A stretch of 64,000 bases of DNA. It comes from Jiangellales bacterium (GTDB lineage Bacteria > Actinomycetota > Actinomycetes > Jiangellales > Jiangellaceae). The stretch is from contig JAUJNY010000004.1 of NCBI GenBank assembly GCA_030447955.1, forward strand, positions 81,418-145,417. The letters run 5' to 3'. The position numbers and the translations under genes are program-made. Numbering within the stretch: position 1 is the stretch's first letter; every line of letters starts with the position of its first letter. Below, piece by piece: positions 26,963 through 35,616 of the stretch. The notes under the pieces are model-generated. The model saw only the letters and a program-made list of their open reading frames with translations. It had not been told where the DNA came from and ran no database searches.

Positions 26963-27361
26963 CTAGCGGCGACCGATCGCCTCGATCGGGCAGGTGGGGC
27001 CGGTCGCCCTGGCGAGCCGCCGGTCGGTGGTGAGGAGGACTGCATCGAGTGCCTCGGCGAGCGCGACGTACATCGCGTCCCAGCCACGCACGGTGCTGCG
27101 CAGCTGCCAGGCGCGACCGAGCAGGGGGCGGTGACCGAACCGCTCGCCGGGCCAGGCTTCGAGGTCCTCGACCGCCTGCGTGGCTGCGGTGCGGTCCAGG
27201 CGCTGGTGCAGGTGCTCGCGCCGGAGGAAGCCCAGGACCTCGACGTCGACGATGTGCGGGGCGGCGTGGTCAGCGTCACTGGCGAGTCGGTAGCGAATCG
27301 CCTCGGCATCCGGCCCCCCGATCAACACCTCGCAGAGGCAGGAGGCGTCAACGACCAGCAT
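26963..27361 (-). CDS. PIN-domain toxin (VapC/FitB-type)
   Basis: The 132-aa protein has the PIN fold acidic set: Asp 5 in VVDASCLCEVL, a Glu in VDVEVLGFLRR, and the Asp pair near WDAMYVALAEAL and TTDRRLAR. Such proteins are Mg-dependent ribonucleases that cut tRNA or rRNA when their antitoxin is lost. ATG 27361 lies inside the end of the upstream antitoxin gene (14-bp overlap), the usual coupling. Length and motif order are complete, so the module looks active. Confidence 0.9.
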   Translation of the reverse strand: MLVVDASCLCEVLIGGPDAEAIRYRLASDADHAAPHIVDVEVLGFLRREHLHQRLDRTAATQAVEDLEAWPGERFGHRPLLGRAWQLRSTVRGWDAMYVALAEALDAVLLTTDRRLARATGPTCPIEAIGRR

Positions 27362-27593
27362 CCGGCCACGGGCCGCGCTGTTCGTCGAGCGCGGCGAGAA
27401 CCTCGGCGCGCCCGATCGGCGCGGATCGTCGACGCGTCCGCGTCAGCCACTCAGCCACGCTGGGCCGGGTGGCCAGGCGTACGGCCTCTGCACGCAGCAG
27501 CTCCGGCACGCTGATTCCGGCCTCGGCAGCCCGCCGGACCAGGCCGGCGTACACATCGTCGTCGAGGTCGCGGATCTGGACGGTCTTCGGCAC
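27348..27593 (-). CDS. FitA-type ribbon-helix-helix antitoxin
   Basis: An 81-aa protein. The N-terminal strand and helices VQIRDLDDDVYAGLVRRAAE then GISVPELLRAEAVRLA are the Arc/MetJ fold of FitA-like antitoxins; the C-terminal part (RRRSAPIGRAEVLAALDEQR) should wrap the toxin. GTG 27593 is chosen because TACCGT lies 6 nt upstream; a longer form from 27647 would have an unmatched start. It overlaps the toxin by 14 bp and probably represses its own operon. Confidence 0.87.
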   Translation of the reverse strand: MPKTVQIRDLDDDVYAGLVRRAAEAGISVPELLRAEAVRLATRPSVAEWLTRTRRRSAPIGRAEVLAALDEQRGPWPDAGR

Positions 27594-27599
27594 CCGACG

Positions 27600-27605
27600 A
27601 CGGTA
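27600..27605 (-). promoter_or_regulatory. Putative -10 element for the FitA-type operon
   Basis: On the minus strand TACCGT followed by 6 nt and GTG 27593; nearby sequence (GCATGCGCGTATGCATG) is rich in short inverted repeats, as expected near an antitoxin-bound operator. Confidence 0.45.
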
Positions 27606-27712
27606 ACATGCGTCCGCGAAGGGGATCATGCATACGCGCATGTCCACGTGCTCTCGAACATCGGCCCGAGGAAGCGAGCGTCCGATCCTGCTATTGCAGT
27701 CACTCCGGTGGC

Positions 27713-28015
27713 TCAGCCGCGGCCGGGAACGTCGGGACCCTCCCGCTCAGGGCGCCCGTCGGCCTCTCCCCCGGAGCCGCTACCACCTCTTGAGGGGTAG
27801 TCGCCACGCGAGGCGTCCCGCATGCGCCCGGCGTCGTCGCTGGCGGTGGGGTCGAAGTCGATCCGGTCCAGCTGACGCTTCATCGAGCGGTGCAACAGCC
27901 ACAGCGTGCCGCCGAGGATCACCAGGATGGCCAGCGCGATCGGGCCCGGCTGGTAGCGCTCGAGCAGCGCGGGGTCGGTGGCCAGGACGGTTACCGGGGC
28001 GTCCATGTCGCTCAT
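27713..28015 (-). CDS. Small membrane protein linked to mca
   Basis: A 100-aa frame from ATG 28015 with one clear transmembrane helix (about 25-46, GPIALAILVILGGTLWLLHR) followed by a charged cytoplasmic tail rich in Asp, Arg, Gly and Ser. A protein of this type regularly follows the mycothiol amidase gene in actinobacteria. Its role is unknown, possibly an anchor. Only 58 bp separate it from the mca stop on the same strand, so cotranscription is likely. The tail is low-complexity and varies between homologs. Confidence 0.75.
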   Translation of the reverse strand: MSDMDAPVTVLATDPALLERYQPGPIALAILVILGGTLWLLHRSMKRQLDRIDFDPTASDDAGRMRDASRGDYPSRGGSGSGGEADGRPEREGPDVPGRG

Positions 28016-28073
28016 CGTGCCACCGCTCGCCGTGATCGACGGCCTTTCCGGGCCCGGACGTTGCGCTGCCTCC

Positions 28074-28985
28074 CTACCGGGACACCGACGCCCGCACCCC
28101 GGCGAACAGGTCGTCCTCGGGTACCTCGACGTCGCCCAGCGAGCGGGCCAACTCGAAGTCCTCGGTCGGCCACGCCACCTGATGGACGTCCAGCGGGCAG
28201 GCGAACCACGGCCCCTCGGGGTCGATCTGGGTGGCGTGCGCGAGCAGTGCCCGGTCCCGCACCGCGAAGTAGTCGGCTGCCGGGACCCGAGTGGTGATAC
28301 GGGCCGCGTGCTCGGGGTCGCGCTCCCACTCCGCCAGCCGCTCCGTGTACGGCGACTCCAGGCCGCGCCGCAGCATCTCGTCGTGCAGCGCCTGCGTGCG
28401 CTCGCGGTGGAAGGAGTGGTGGTAGTACAGCTTGCGCGGCTGCCATGGCTCGCCCACTTCCGGGTACGCCTCCGGGTCACCGGCGGCCTCGAACGCCGCC
28501 ACCGCTACCCGGTGGCACATCACGTGGTCGGGATGGGGATAACCGCCGTTCTCGTCGTACGTCGTCATGACGTGCGGGCGGAAGCGCCGGACGACCTCCA
28601 CCAGGGGCCGCGCCGCGACGTCCAGCGGCAACGCGGCGAAGCACCCGTCGGGCAGTGGAGGCGGCGGGTCACCGTCCGGCCAGCCGGAGTCGACGAACCC
28701 GAGCCACTCCTGGTCGACCCCGAGGATTTCCCGGGCGCGCGCCATCTCCTGGCGGCGGATCTCGCCGATGTTGGCTTGAACGTCAGGCCGATCCATGGCG
28801 GGGTTGAGGATGGAGCCGCGCTCCCCTCCGGTACAGGTGACGACAAGCACCTGTACGCCCTCGGCGACGTACTTGGCCGTGGTGGCCGCGCCTTTGCTCG
28901 ACTCGTCGTCGGGGTGGGCATGCACGTGCATGAGCCGCAGCGGTTCGGCCACGGGCGGCGGTTCCTTCCGGGCTATCAGGGACAT
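28074..28985 (-). CDS. mca: Mycothiol S-conjugate amidase
   Basis: Mca cleaves mycothiol S-conjugates to mercapturic acids and GlcN-Ins, detoxifying electrophiles and antibiotics. The 303-aa protein has the zinc-binding AHPDDE at 23-28 and a second HPDH motif ([20 protein letters not shown]). [11 protein letters not shown] and [14 protein letters not shown] are conserved in this branch and absent from MshB, which argues for Mca. ATG 28985 is chosen; GTG (codon 12) is a possible shorter start. Its presence shows the organism makes mycothiol. The divergent DUF4307 gene and greA follow the mycobacterial order. Confidence 0.95.
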   Translation of the reverse strand: MSLIARKEPPPVAEPLRLMHVHAHPDDESSKGAATTAKYVAEGVQVLVVTCTGGERGSILNPAMDRPDVQANIGEIRRQEMARAREILGVDQEWLGFVDSGWPDGDPPPPLPDGCFAALPLDVAARPLVEVVRRFRPHVMTTYDENGGYPHPDHVMCHRVAVAAFEAAGDPEAYPEVGEPWQPRKLYYHHSFHRERTQALHDEMLRRGLESPYTERLAEWERDPEHAARITTRVPAADYFAVRDRALLAHATQIDPEGPWFACPLDVHQVAWPTEDFELARSLGDVEVPEDDLFAGVRASVSR

Positions 28986-29064
28986 CGCGCTGTCAGGGAG
29001 ATCAGGCTGTCAGGGACAATGGTGACGCCCGCGCTCAACCAGATCGCCGAGGAGCGGATTCCCC

Positions 29065-29502
29065 GTGGCGCGCCCCGCTTCTTCGCAGCCGGCCGTACCG
29101 GGGCCGGACCTGCCCCGGCAGCGGTACGGCCGTTCGGCCGGACGCCAGCCGGCCCTCATCGTGGTGGCGAGCGTGGCCGCCGCGCTCGGGTTGGCCTGGA
29201 TGGTGTGGGCGGCGCAGCACTGGGCCACGCCGCAGGCGGCAAGTCGGCTGATCTCGTACTCCGACATCACCGAACGCTCCGTCACGGTGCAGATCCAGGT
29301 CGACCGGGAGGCGGGACTTCCGGTGACCTGCGAGGTGCAGGCGCGCGGCGTCAGCCAGGCGGTCGTCGGGCGGGCGACGATCGAGATCCCGGCGGGCGAG
29401 GACACTCGGGTCTTCCTCAGCGAGGTCATCCCGACCAGCGAGCGGCCGGAGAACGCTGAGCTGCTCGGCTGCCGCGGCCCCGACCAGACGGGCCTGCGCT
29501 GA
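29065..29502 (+). CDS. DUF4307 membrane protein
   Basis: The 145-aa protein starts at GTG 29065 with a Pro/Arg-rich cytoplasmic region, one transmembrane helix (about 30-50, ALIVVASVAAALGLAWMVW) and an outside beta-rich domain of about 90 residues (SVTVQIQVDREAGLPVTCEV). The DUF4307 family sits between mca and greA in most actinobacteria, exactly as here. Function unknown. It contains two Cys that could pair outside the cell. The frame is complete and well-spaced from greA. Confidence 0.88.
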   Translation: MARPASSQPAVPGPDLPRQRYGRSAGRQPALIVVASVAAALGLAWMVWAAQHWATPQAASRLISYSDITERSVTVQIQVDREAGLPVTCEVQARGVSQAVVGRATIEIPAGEDTRVFLSEVIPTSERPENAELLGCRGPDQTGLR

Positions 29503-29693
29503 GCGTCGCTGGTCCAGCGTGCCGCGCCCGTGCCCTGGCCGGGTTGTTACCCTCGTGCTTCGCGCGGGCTACTGCCGCCAACGCGCAGGCGCCCGCGTGG
29601 CCGAGTCAGTGGTGCGTCATGGTTCGCGGACCGACGCATGCCGTGCGCCGCACAGACACCGCCAAGGAATTCGACCCCCCTAGGAGCCCAGCT

Positions 29694-30200
29694 GTGACCT
29701 CGACGAGCGACAACGTCGCCTGGCTCACCCAGGAGGCGTACGACCGGCTGGTGGCCGAGCTCGAGCACCTCACCGGACCAGGCCGGAGCGAGATCGCCAA
29801 GCGCATCGAGGAGGCCCGCGCGGAGGGCGACCTCTCCGAGAACGGCGGGTACCAAGCGGCCAAGGAGGAGCAGGGCAAGCAGGAGGCACGGGTGCGTCAG
29901 CTGCAGGACGTCCTGTTGCGTGCCGAGGTCGGCCAGACCGGGGTTGAGGACGGAGTCGTGGGACCGGGGATGCTCGTCACGGTGCGCTTTGCCGGTGACC
30001 CCGACACCGAGCAGTTCCTGCTGGGCAGCCGGGAGCTGCTCAACCTCGACCCCTCCATGGACGCCGCCGTCTACTCACCCCAGTCGCCGCTCGGCGCTGC
30101 CATCAACGGCCGGCGCACCGGCGAGCGGGCGACGTACCTGACTCCTGGCGGGCGCAGCGTCGAAGTCGACATCATCGACGCAAAGCCGTGGACCGGCTGA
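29694..30200 (+). CDS. greA: Transcription elongation factor GreA
   Basis: GreA rescues backtracked RNA polymerase by stimulating transcript cleavage. The 168-aa product has the N-terminal coiled-coil hairpin (about 1-80) with the acidic tip AEGDLSENGGYQAAKEEQG and a C-terminal FKBP-like domain ending SPLGAAINGRRTGE and TYLTPGGRSVEVDIIDAKPW. GTG 29694 follows TAGGAG (29681-29686) at good spacing; the in-frame upstream extension to 29544 has no homology and was rejected. The product is soluble. The gene runs into convergent ABC exporter genes with a 66-bp gap. Confidence 0.95.
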   Translation: MTSTSDNVAWLTQEAYDRLVAELEHLTGPGRSEIAKRIEEARAEGDLSENGGYQAAKEEQGKQEARVRQLQDVLLRAEVGQTGVEDGVVGPGMLVTVRFAGDPDTEQFLLGSRELLNLDPSMDAAVYSPQSPLGAAINGRRTGERATYLTPGGRSVEVDIIDAKPWTG

Positions 30201-30266
30201 CGCCTGACTGAGGTCCTGCATCGGCGGAGAGCCTGGACCCGCTGGACGCCATTGGGCCGTCGCGGC

Positions 30267-31085
30267 TCAGCGAGTGGCGGCTCGGCGGTACTGGCGGATC
30301 GCCAGCGGAACGAAGACGGCGAGGATCAGTGCGATCCATCCCAGGCTCGCGATGACCGGGTGCTGCAGCGGCCACGCGTCGGAGGGCGGCGGCAGGCCGG
30401 GTGTCCCCGGCGGCGGAACGTTGCCAAAGAAGTCGCGGACGGCGGCGATGACGGCGGTCACGGGGTTCCACTCCGCCACCGGTCGCAGCCACGGTGCGTA
30501 GCCCTCCAGCGGCACGAAGGCATTCGAGAGGAACGTCAGCGGGAAGACCCACAGGAAGCTGGCGTTGTTGACGACCTCGACGCTGCGCACGGCCAGGCCG
30601 ATGGTGGCCGAGATCCAGCTCAGCGCGTAGGAGAAGAGCAGCAGCAGCGCGAAGCCGGCGGCGGCGCTCAGCACGTCCTCGCGGATCCGCCAGCCGACGA
30701 GCAAGCCGCAGGCGCTCATCACGACGACGACGATCAGGTTGTTGACCAGGTCGCTGGTGGTTCGGCCCACCAGGACGGCCGCGCGTGACATCGGCAGCGA
30801 CCGGAACCGGTCGATGATCCCCTTCTGCAGGTCATCGGCGAGCCCGGTGCCGGTGATGGTCGAGCCGAACGCCACGGTCTGCACGAAGATCCCGGCCATG
30901 AGGAACTCGCGGTAGTCCACGCCGGGCACGTCGATGGCGCCGCCGAAGACGTACGCGAAGAGCAGCACGAACATCACCGGCTGCACCGTGGTGAACACGA
31001 GCAGGTCGGGCAGCCGCTTGATCTTGATCAGGTTGCGCTCGGCCACGACGGCGCCGTCGGCGAGCGCAGCGGTGAATGCGTTCAT
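30267..31085 (-). CDS. ABC-2 transporter permease (DrrB-type)
   Basis: A 272-aa membrane protein of the daunorubicin-resistance permease type, with six hydrophobic helices. Family sequence includes the N-terminal RNLIKIKRLPDLLVFTTVQPVMFVLLFAYVFGGAI, DLQKGIIDRFRSLPMSRAAVL (cytoplasmic coupling region) and FLWVFPLTFLSNAFVPLEG. ATG 31085 overlaps the ATPase stop by 4 bp (ATGA), so it is translated with the ATPase and forms the exporter. Substrate unknown; such pairs export drugs or lipids. Most common context is one such pair near ilvA and greA in actinobacteria. Confidence 0.9.
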   Translation of the reverse strand: MNAFTAALADGAVVAERNLIKIKRLPDLLVFTTVQPVMFVLLFAYVFGGAIDVPGVDYREFLMAGIFVQTVAFGSTITGTGLADDLQKGIIDRFRSLPMSRAAVLVGRTTSDLVNNLIVVVVMSACGLLVGWRIREDVLSAAAGFALLLLFSYALSWISATIGLAVRSVEVVNNASFLWVFPLTFLSNAFVPLEGYAPWLRPVAEWNPVTAVIAAVRDFFGNVPPPGTPGLPPPSDAWPLQHPVIASLGWIALILAVFVPLAIRQYRRAATR

Positions 31086-32104
31086 CTGCCCGCCCTCGCG
31101 GCGGGGCGCTCACGCTGGGCAGGCGGCGCGACGGCGTCAGCCTCACCGTCCTCGGCACCGCGTCCGGTGAGGGTGAGGAAGACGTCGTCCAGGGTCGGTC
31201 GGCGCAGGGCGACGTCCTGCAAGGTGACGCCGTCGGCGTCGGCGCGGCGCACCGCCTCGACGAGCGCGCGCGACCCGTCCGTCACCGGCACCACCAGCTG
31301 CCGGGCCGCCACGTCGACGCTCGGCTCGGCGTCGCCGACGGCCGCGAGCAGGTCGCGAGCCGCCTCGAGCTCGGCGGCGGACGCGACGCTGAGCTCGAGA
31401 CGTTCGCCGCCGACCTGGCGCTTGAGCTCGTCGGAGGTGCCACCGGCGATGATGCGTCCGTGGTCGACAACGGCCACCGTGTCGGCGAGCTTGTCGACCT
31501 CCTCGAGGTACTGACTGGTGAGCAGCAGCGTCGTCCCCTCCCGGACCAGCTCGGCGATCACGTCCCACAACCCGATCCGGCTGCGCGGGTCGAGCCCGGT
31601 CGTCGGCTCGTCCAGGAGCAGCACCCGTGGCTGCGCGACCAGCGCCCCAGCCAGGTCGAGGCGGCGGCGCATGCCGCCGGAATAGGTCTTGACCGTGCGG
31701 TCGGCGGCATCCTCGAGGTCGAAGCGGGCGAGCAGCTCGGTGGCGCGCTGGGTGGAGCGCCGGCGGCCCAGGTGGTAGAGCCGCCCGACCATCACCAGGT
31801 TTTCGTTGCCGGTGAGGTGCTCGTCGACGGCGGCGTACTGCCCGGACAGGCCGATGATGCGCCGCACCGCGCCCGGCTCGCGCAGCACGTCGTGCCCGAG
31901 GACGCTCGCCGCACCCGAGTCGGGTCGCAGCAGCGTCGTGAGGACGCGGACGGCGGTCGTCTTGCCCGCGCCGTTGGGCCCGAGCAGTCCCAGCACACTG
32001 CCTTCGGGCACCGCGAGGTCGAGCCCGTCGAGGGCGCGCACGCTGCCGCGACGCGACCCGTACGTCTTGACCAGGCCCTCGGCCCAGATCGCGTTGCTGG
32101 TCAC
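31082..32104 (-). CDS. ABC transporter ATP-binding protein (DrrA-type)
   Basis: The 340-aa protein contains Walker A GPNGAGKTT (about 43-51), Q-loop IGLSGQYAAVDEHLT, the signature [12 protein letters not shown], Walker B RVLLLDEPTTGLDPRS and switch TSQYLEEVDKLAD. A C-terminal domain of about 100 residues follows, typical of the DrrA group. It energises the ABC-2 permease that follows with a 4-bp overlap. GTG 32104 is picked because TACCGT lies 6 nt upstream and the protein then starts at the conserved VKTYGS region. Earlier in-frame sequence runs into ilvA in another frame and is not coding. Confidence 0.92.
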   Translation of the reverse strand: MTSNAIWAEGLVKTYGSRRGSVRALDGLDLAVPEGSVLGLLGPNGAGKTTAVRVLTTLLRPDSGAASVLGHDVLREPGAVRRIIGLSGQYAAVDEHLTGNENLVMVGRLYHLGRRRSTQRATELLARFDLEDAADRTVKTYSGGMRRRLDLAGALVAQPRVLLLDEPTTGLDPRSRIGLWDVIAELVREGTTLLLTSQYLEEVDKLADTVAVVDHGRIIAGGTSDELKRQVGGERLELSVASAAELEAARDLLAAVGDAEPSVDVAARQLVVPVTDGSRALVEAVRRADADGVTLQDVALRRPTLDDVFLTLTGRGAEDGEADAVAPPAQRERPAARAGR

Positions 32105-32110
32105 GTCGGC

Positions 32111-32116
32111 ACGGTA
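32111..32116 (-). promoter_or_regulatory. Putative -10 element for the DrrAB-type operon
   Basis: On the minus strand TACCGT followed by 6 nt and GTG 32104; no ribosome-binding site is seen between. Confidence 0.45.
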
Positions 32117-32162
32117 GGGGCTGGTACCGACAGGCGGCGACACGATAAGTCGCGCTTCGCGC

Positions 32163-33371
32163 TCAGCCGAACGAGACGGGGTACCCGCGCTCGCGCAACC
32201 GGCCGAGCAACCCGTCGCTGTGCTCCGGACCGCGGGTCTCGACCTGCAGCGAGATCTCGACCTCGTCGACGTGCAGGCGGGAGGAGATCCGTTGGTGGAC
32301 CACCTCGAGCACGTTGGCGTCGAGCCGGGCCAGCTCGCCGAGCAGCCCGGCCAGCGCGCCGGGATGGTCCGGGACGCGCACCCGGAGGACGAGATAGCGG
32401 CCCGCGGAGGCCAGGCCGTGCCGAATGACCCGCATGAGCAGCAGCGGGTCGATGTTGCCGCCGGAGAGGACCGCGACGACCGGTGGGGCGTACGCGTGCG
32501 GCGCCTCCTCCAGCGCGGCCACCCCCGCCGCACCGGCCGGCTCCACGACGAGCTTGGCGCGCTCCAGTAGCAGCAGCAAGGCCTGCGACAGCGACTCCTC
32601 TGACACGGTCACCACGTCGTCGACCTGCCTGCGGACGACGTCGAAGGGGACACCGCCGGGGCGTCCGACCGCAATGCCGTCCGCCATGGTCTCCATCCGG
32701 TCGAGCAGGACCGGGTGGCCGGCCGCGAGTGACGGCGGGTACGCCGCCGCGCCCTCCGCCTGCACGGCGACCACGCGTACGTCCGGGCGCAGCGCCTTGA
32801 CCGCCACCGCGACCCCGGCGACCAGGCCCCCTCCCCCGCAGCAGACGAGCACCGTGCGGACGTCGGGGCACTGCTCGAGCACCTCCAGACCGCAGGTGCC
32901 CTGTCCGGCGACGACGTCGGGGTGGTCGAAGGGGTGGATGAGCACCGCCCCGGTGTCCGCGGAGAGCGCGCAGGCCGCCGTGAGCGCCTCGTCCACGGTG
33001 TGCCCGACGTAGCGCACGTCTGCCCCGTACGACCGGGTGGCGTGCTCCTTGGGGATCGACGCGCCGTGGGGCATAAATACGGTCGCCTTGATGCCGAGCA
33101 GCCCGGCCGCCAGCGCCACCCCCTGCGCGTGGTTGCCGGCGCTGGCGGCGACCACCCCGCGGGCGCGCTCGGCCTCGGACAGCCGGGCGATCCGGGTGTA
33201 CGCCCCGCGGATCTTGAACGAGCCGCCGCGCTGCAGGTTCTCGCACTTGAGGTGGACCGGCCCCCCGACCCGCTCGGAGAGCCAGCGCGAGGACTCCATC
33301 GGGGTCTGCCGGACGACGCCGCGCAGCAGCTCCCGGGCGGAGCGGACGTCGTCGAGGGAGATGGCCTCCAT
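32163..33371 (-). CDS. ilvA: Threonine ammonia-lyase with ACT domain
   Basis: Catalyses L-threonine to 2-oxobutanoate and ammonia, opening isoleucine synthesis or threonine breakdown. The 402-aa protein has the PLP lysine at K53 (GGSFKIRGAY), ASAGNHAQGVALAAG, the glycine-rich CCGGGGLVAGVAVA, and a C-terminal ACT domain (about 325-400, YLVLRVRVPDHPGALAGLLG). The 400-residue one-ACT form is the regulated or catabolic (TdcB-like) class rather than the long two-ACT form. ATG 33371 is the start; two further ATGs upstream lack homology. It is the last gene before a 267-bp gap with a long inverted repeat. Confidence 0.93.
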   Translation of the reverse strand: MEAISLDDVRSARELLRGVVRQTPMESSRWLSERVGGPVHLKCENLQRGGSFKIRGAYTRIARLSEAERARGVVAASAGNHAQGVALAAGLLGIKATVFMPHGASIPKEHATRSYGADVRYVGHTVDEALTAACALSADTGAVLIHPFDHPDVVAGQGTCGLEVLEQCPDVRTVLVCCGGGGLVAGVAVAVKALRPDVRVVAVQAEGAAAYPPSLAAGHPVLLDRMETMADGIAVGRPGGVPFDVVRRQVDDVVTVSEESLSQALLLLLERAKLVVEPAGAAGVAALEEAPHAYAPPVVAVLSGGNIDPLLLMRVIRHGLASAGRYLVLRVRVPDHPGALAGLLGELARLDANVLEVVHQRISSRLHVDEVEISLQVETRGPEHSDGLLGRLRERGYPVSFG

Positions 33372-33429
33372 GGTCGGAGTCTGGCACGCGTCCCATGCCC
33401 AGCCAGCGCGCCGGCGCCCCCACTCCATC

Positions 33430-33477
33430 ACTTGTCAGGCGCACACCGGGCTTGAGTCCGGCGGCAGTCTGACAAGT
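33430..33477. promoter_or_regulatory. Inverted repeat upstream of ilvA and the MFS gene
   Basis: ACTTGTCAG (33430-33438) and CTGACAAGT (33469-33477) are perfect 9-bp arms around 30 nt that contain a CCGG-N8-CCGG core. It lies in the gap between the divergent ilvA and MFS genes, 59 bp from the ilvA start. It could be an operator or an RNA structure; nothing decides between them. Confidence 0.5.
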
Positions 33478-33638
33478 CGGGCGGAGCGGGGACCGGCCCC
33501 GACTCGGGCCCGGTTGAAGGCCACGCAAGCCAGTGGCCGAGGTGCACAACCTTCGCTTGCCCCAAAGGGTGGCAGTGTTCGTCTCGGCTCTGGGCTCGGC
33601 TTCTCTATGCAGGTGGTGGTCACGGTTGTGAGCCCGCA

Positions 33639-34889
33639 GTGAGCCCAGTGCTGCGCCGGCCGTCCTTCGGCCTCCCCCGCGAGGTGGCGGTGCTGACCGC
33701 GGTTTCGTTCTCGGTGGCCGTTGGCTACGGGATCGTCTCCCCGGTGCTGTCCCTGTTCGCCCGTGACTTCGGCGTCGGACGCGCCGCCGCGGGCGCCGTC
33801 GTGTCCGCCTTTGCGGTGATGCGGCTCGCGTCCGGGCTGGCCGGCGGGCGGCTGGTGGACCGGCTCGGGGAGCGCAAGGTGCTGGCGAGCGGCCTGGGGA
33901 TCGTCGCGGTGTCCAGCCTGCTCGCCGGACTCGCGCAGTCCTACACCCAGCTCCTCGTCCTGCGTGGCGCCGGCGGCGTCGGGTCGGCGATGTTCACGGT
34001 CAGCGCCCTGAGCCTGCTGCTGCGCGTCGTACCGGCCGACTCGCGCGGTCGGGCCACCTCGTGGTTCCAGTCCGGCTTCCTGCTCGGCGGGGTCAGTGGT
34101 CCAGCCTTCGGCGGCGCGCTGGCGGCGGTGTCGCTGCGCGCACCGTTCTTCGTCTACGCCGCCACGCTGGCCGTGGCAACGGCCGTCACCGTCATCTTTC
34201 TGTCCCGCGCCGAGGTCGCGGATACCCATGCCGGGGGCCAGGCAGCGGGCCAGGGGGATGGCGCTGCGACAGCACGTACGCCGCTGCGCGAGGCCCTGCG
34301 CTCGCGCGCGTACCAGGCCGCGCTCGTGGTCAACCTGGGCACCGGCTGGGCGCTGTTCGGCATCCGTGCCTCCCTGGTGCCGCTCTTCGTCGCCGACGTG
34401 CTCGGTCGGGGCGCCGGCACGGTCGGTCTCGGCCTGCTCGTCGGGTCGGTGGCGCAGGCTCTCGCCCTGTGGCCGGCCGGGCGCGTCGCCGACCGCGTCG
34501 GCCGCAAGCCGGCGATGCTCGCGGGCGGAATCGGTGCGAGCCTGGCGCTCGCGCTGCTTGTCGTGCTGGACACCGTGCCGGGGTTCCTCATCTCCATGGC
34601 GCTGTACGGGCTGGCGGCCGCCGCGCTCGGGGTCGCGCCCGCCGCCGTCGTCGGTGACGTCGTCCGCGGGCGCGGCGGGACGAGCGTCGCCGCCTTCCAG
34701 ATGGCCAGCGACCTCGGTGCGGTCGGCGGGCCGCTGGTCGCCGGCTGGCTCGCCGACGAGGTGTCCTACGCCTGGGCGTTCGGGGTCAGCGCCGCGATCG
34801 TGGCGGCGGGGGCGGTGATGAGCGCACGGATGCCGGAGACGCGGCCGGGTGAGCGCGTCGACGCGGGCGGACGTACGGTCGGGCGGTGA
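33639..34889 (+). CDS. Major facilitator superfamily transporter
   Basis: The 416-aa protein has twelve hydrophobic helices, with the MFS motif A-like GGRLVDRLGERKVLASGLG after helix 2 and its repeat GRVADRVGRKPAMLAGG after helix 8. A long central loop (about 185-220, VADTHAGGQAAGQGDGAATART) separates the halves. The pattern fits the DHA1 drug/H+ antiporter group; substrate unknown. GTG 33639 is the start. Its stop overlaps a GTG of a decayed VWA gene by 4 bp (GTGA), so the two were once coupled. Confidence 0.88.
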   Translation: MSPVLRRPSFGLPREVAVLTAVSFSVAVGYGIVSPVLSLFARDFGVGRAAAGAVVSAFAVMRLASGLAGGRLVDRLGERKVLASGLGIVAVSSLLAGLAQSYTQLLVLRGAGGVGSAMFTVSALSLLLRVVPADSRGRATSWFQSGFLLGGVSGPAFGGALAAVSLRAPFFVYAATLAVATAVTVIFLSRAEVADTHAGGQAAGQGDGAATARTPLREALRSRAYQAALVVNLGTGWALFGIRASLVPLFVADVLGRGAGTVGLGLLVGSVAQALALWPAGRVADRVGRKPAMLAGGIGASLALALLVVLDTVPGFLISMALYGLAAAALGVAPAAVVGDVVRGRGGTSVAAFQMASDLGAVGGPLVAGWLADEVSYAWAFGVSAAIVAAGAVMSARMPETRPGERVDAGGRTVGR

Positions 34890-35495
34890 CGCCTGCGGCA
34901 CGGTCGCGGTCGGCGGCGGCGGCGGCAAGGCTCCAGCCCACCACCCTCGGCGCGCCGCGCGCCTCCGGTCACGTGCACCACAGCGTGAAAGAGGAGGTGC
35001 GCGCCAACCTGCCACCCGGTTCCGGCAGGACGCGCTGGAGATCGTGGGATTCAACCGCTGGGCGCGCCGCCTCACCGTGGGCTAGCTGGCGGCGGCAGAG
35101 CCGGACCGGCTGCAGGGGCACCAACCTCCACCACGCCCTACTGATCGCCGGGCGCTTCCTGCGCCGTCACTCCGGCGCCGAACCGGTCGTCATCGTCGTC
35201 ACCTACGGCGAGCCGACCGCACACCTGGACGACGGCGGGGAGGCATGCTTCGGCTGGCCGCCCGCGTACGAGACGTTGCGCCGCACGGTCGCGGAGGTCG
35301 ACGCGCTGACCCGCTACGGCGCCACCATCAACACCTTCATGCTGGGCGAGGACCCCCGGCCTGCGGCGCTTCGTCGACGCGATCGCCCAGCGGGGCGGCA
35401 GGCGGGTGCTCAGCGCCAGCGCCGAGCGGCTCGGTGAGTACGTCGTCGCCGACTACCTGCGCGCCCGCCGCGGCCGGGCCGGGCATCGCCGCTAA
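34886..35495 (+). pseudogene. VWA-domain protein (Mg-chelatase subunit-like), decayed
   Basis: Only pieces of a von Willebrand A protein remain. One frame has HVHHSVKEEVRANL; another has FRQDALEIVGFNRWARRLTVG and then an in-frame TAG. A third holds GTNLHHALLIAGRFLRRHSG, then VVIVVTYGEPTAHLDDGGEA and TLRRTVAEVDALTRYGATIN. After one more frame change near 35357 the end reads RFVDAIAQRGG, LGEYVVADYLRARR and stops at TAA 35493-35495. The metal-ion-dependent site region and about 150 upstream residues are lost. At least three indels or stops are needed. It overlaps the MFS stop by 4 bp. Confidence 0.85.
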
Positions 35496-35616
35496 CCGAT
35501 CCGCTTGCCGACCGCCGTCCGGTGCTGCCAGTGCTGCCATGCGCCTGAGCCTGAGGTGCGTCACCCGACGGGGCCGCGCTGGCCCCTCCGACGGCGGGCG
35601 ATGAGAGAGCAGGGCA

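Noticed and set aside
29544..29693. 50-codon N-terminal extension of GreA
   Set aside because: No family member has it; GTG 29694 has a ribosome-binding site and gives the normal length.
33435..35075. 546-codon minus-strand frame opposite the MFS transporter
   Set aside because: Composition is that of an antisense frame; the plus strand has twelve helices and MFS motifs.
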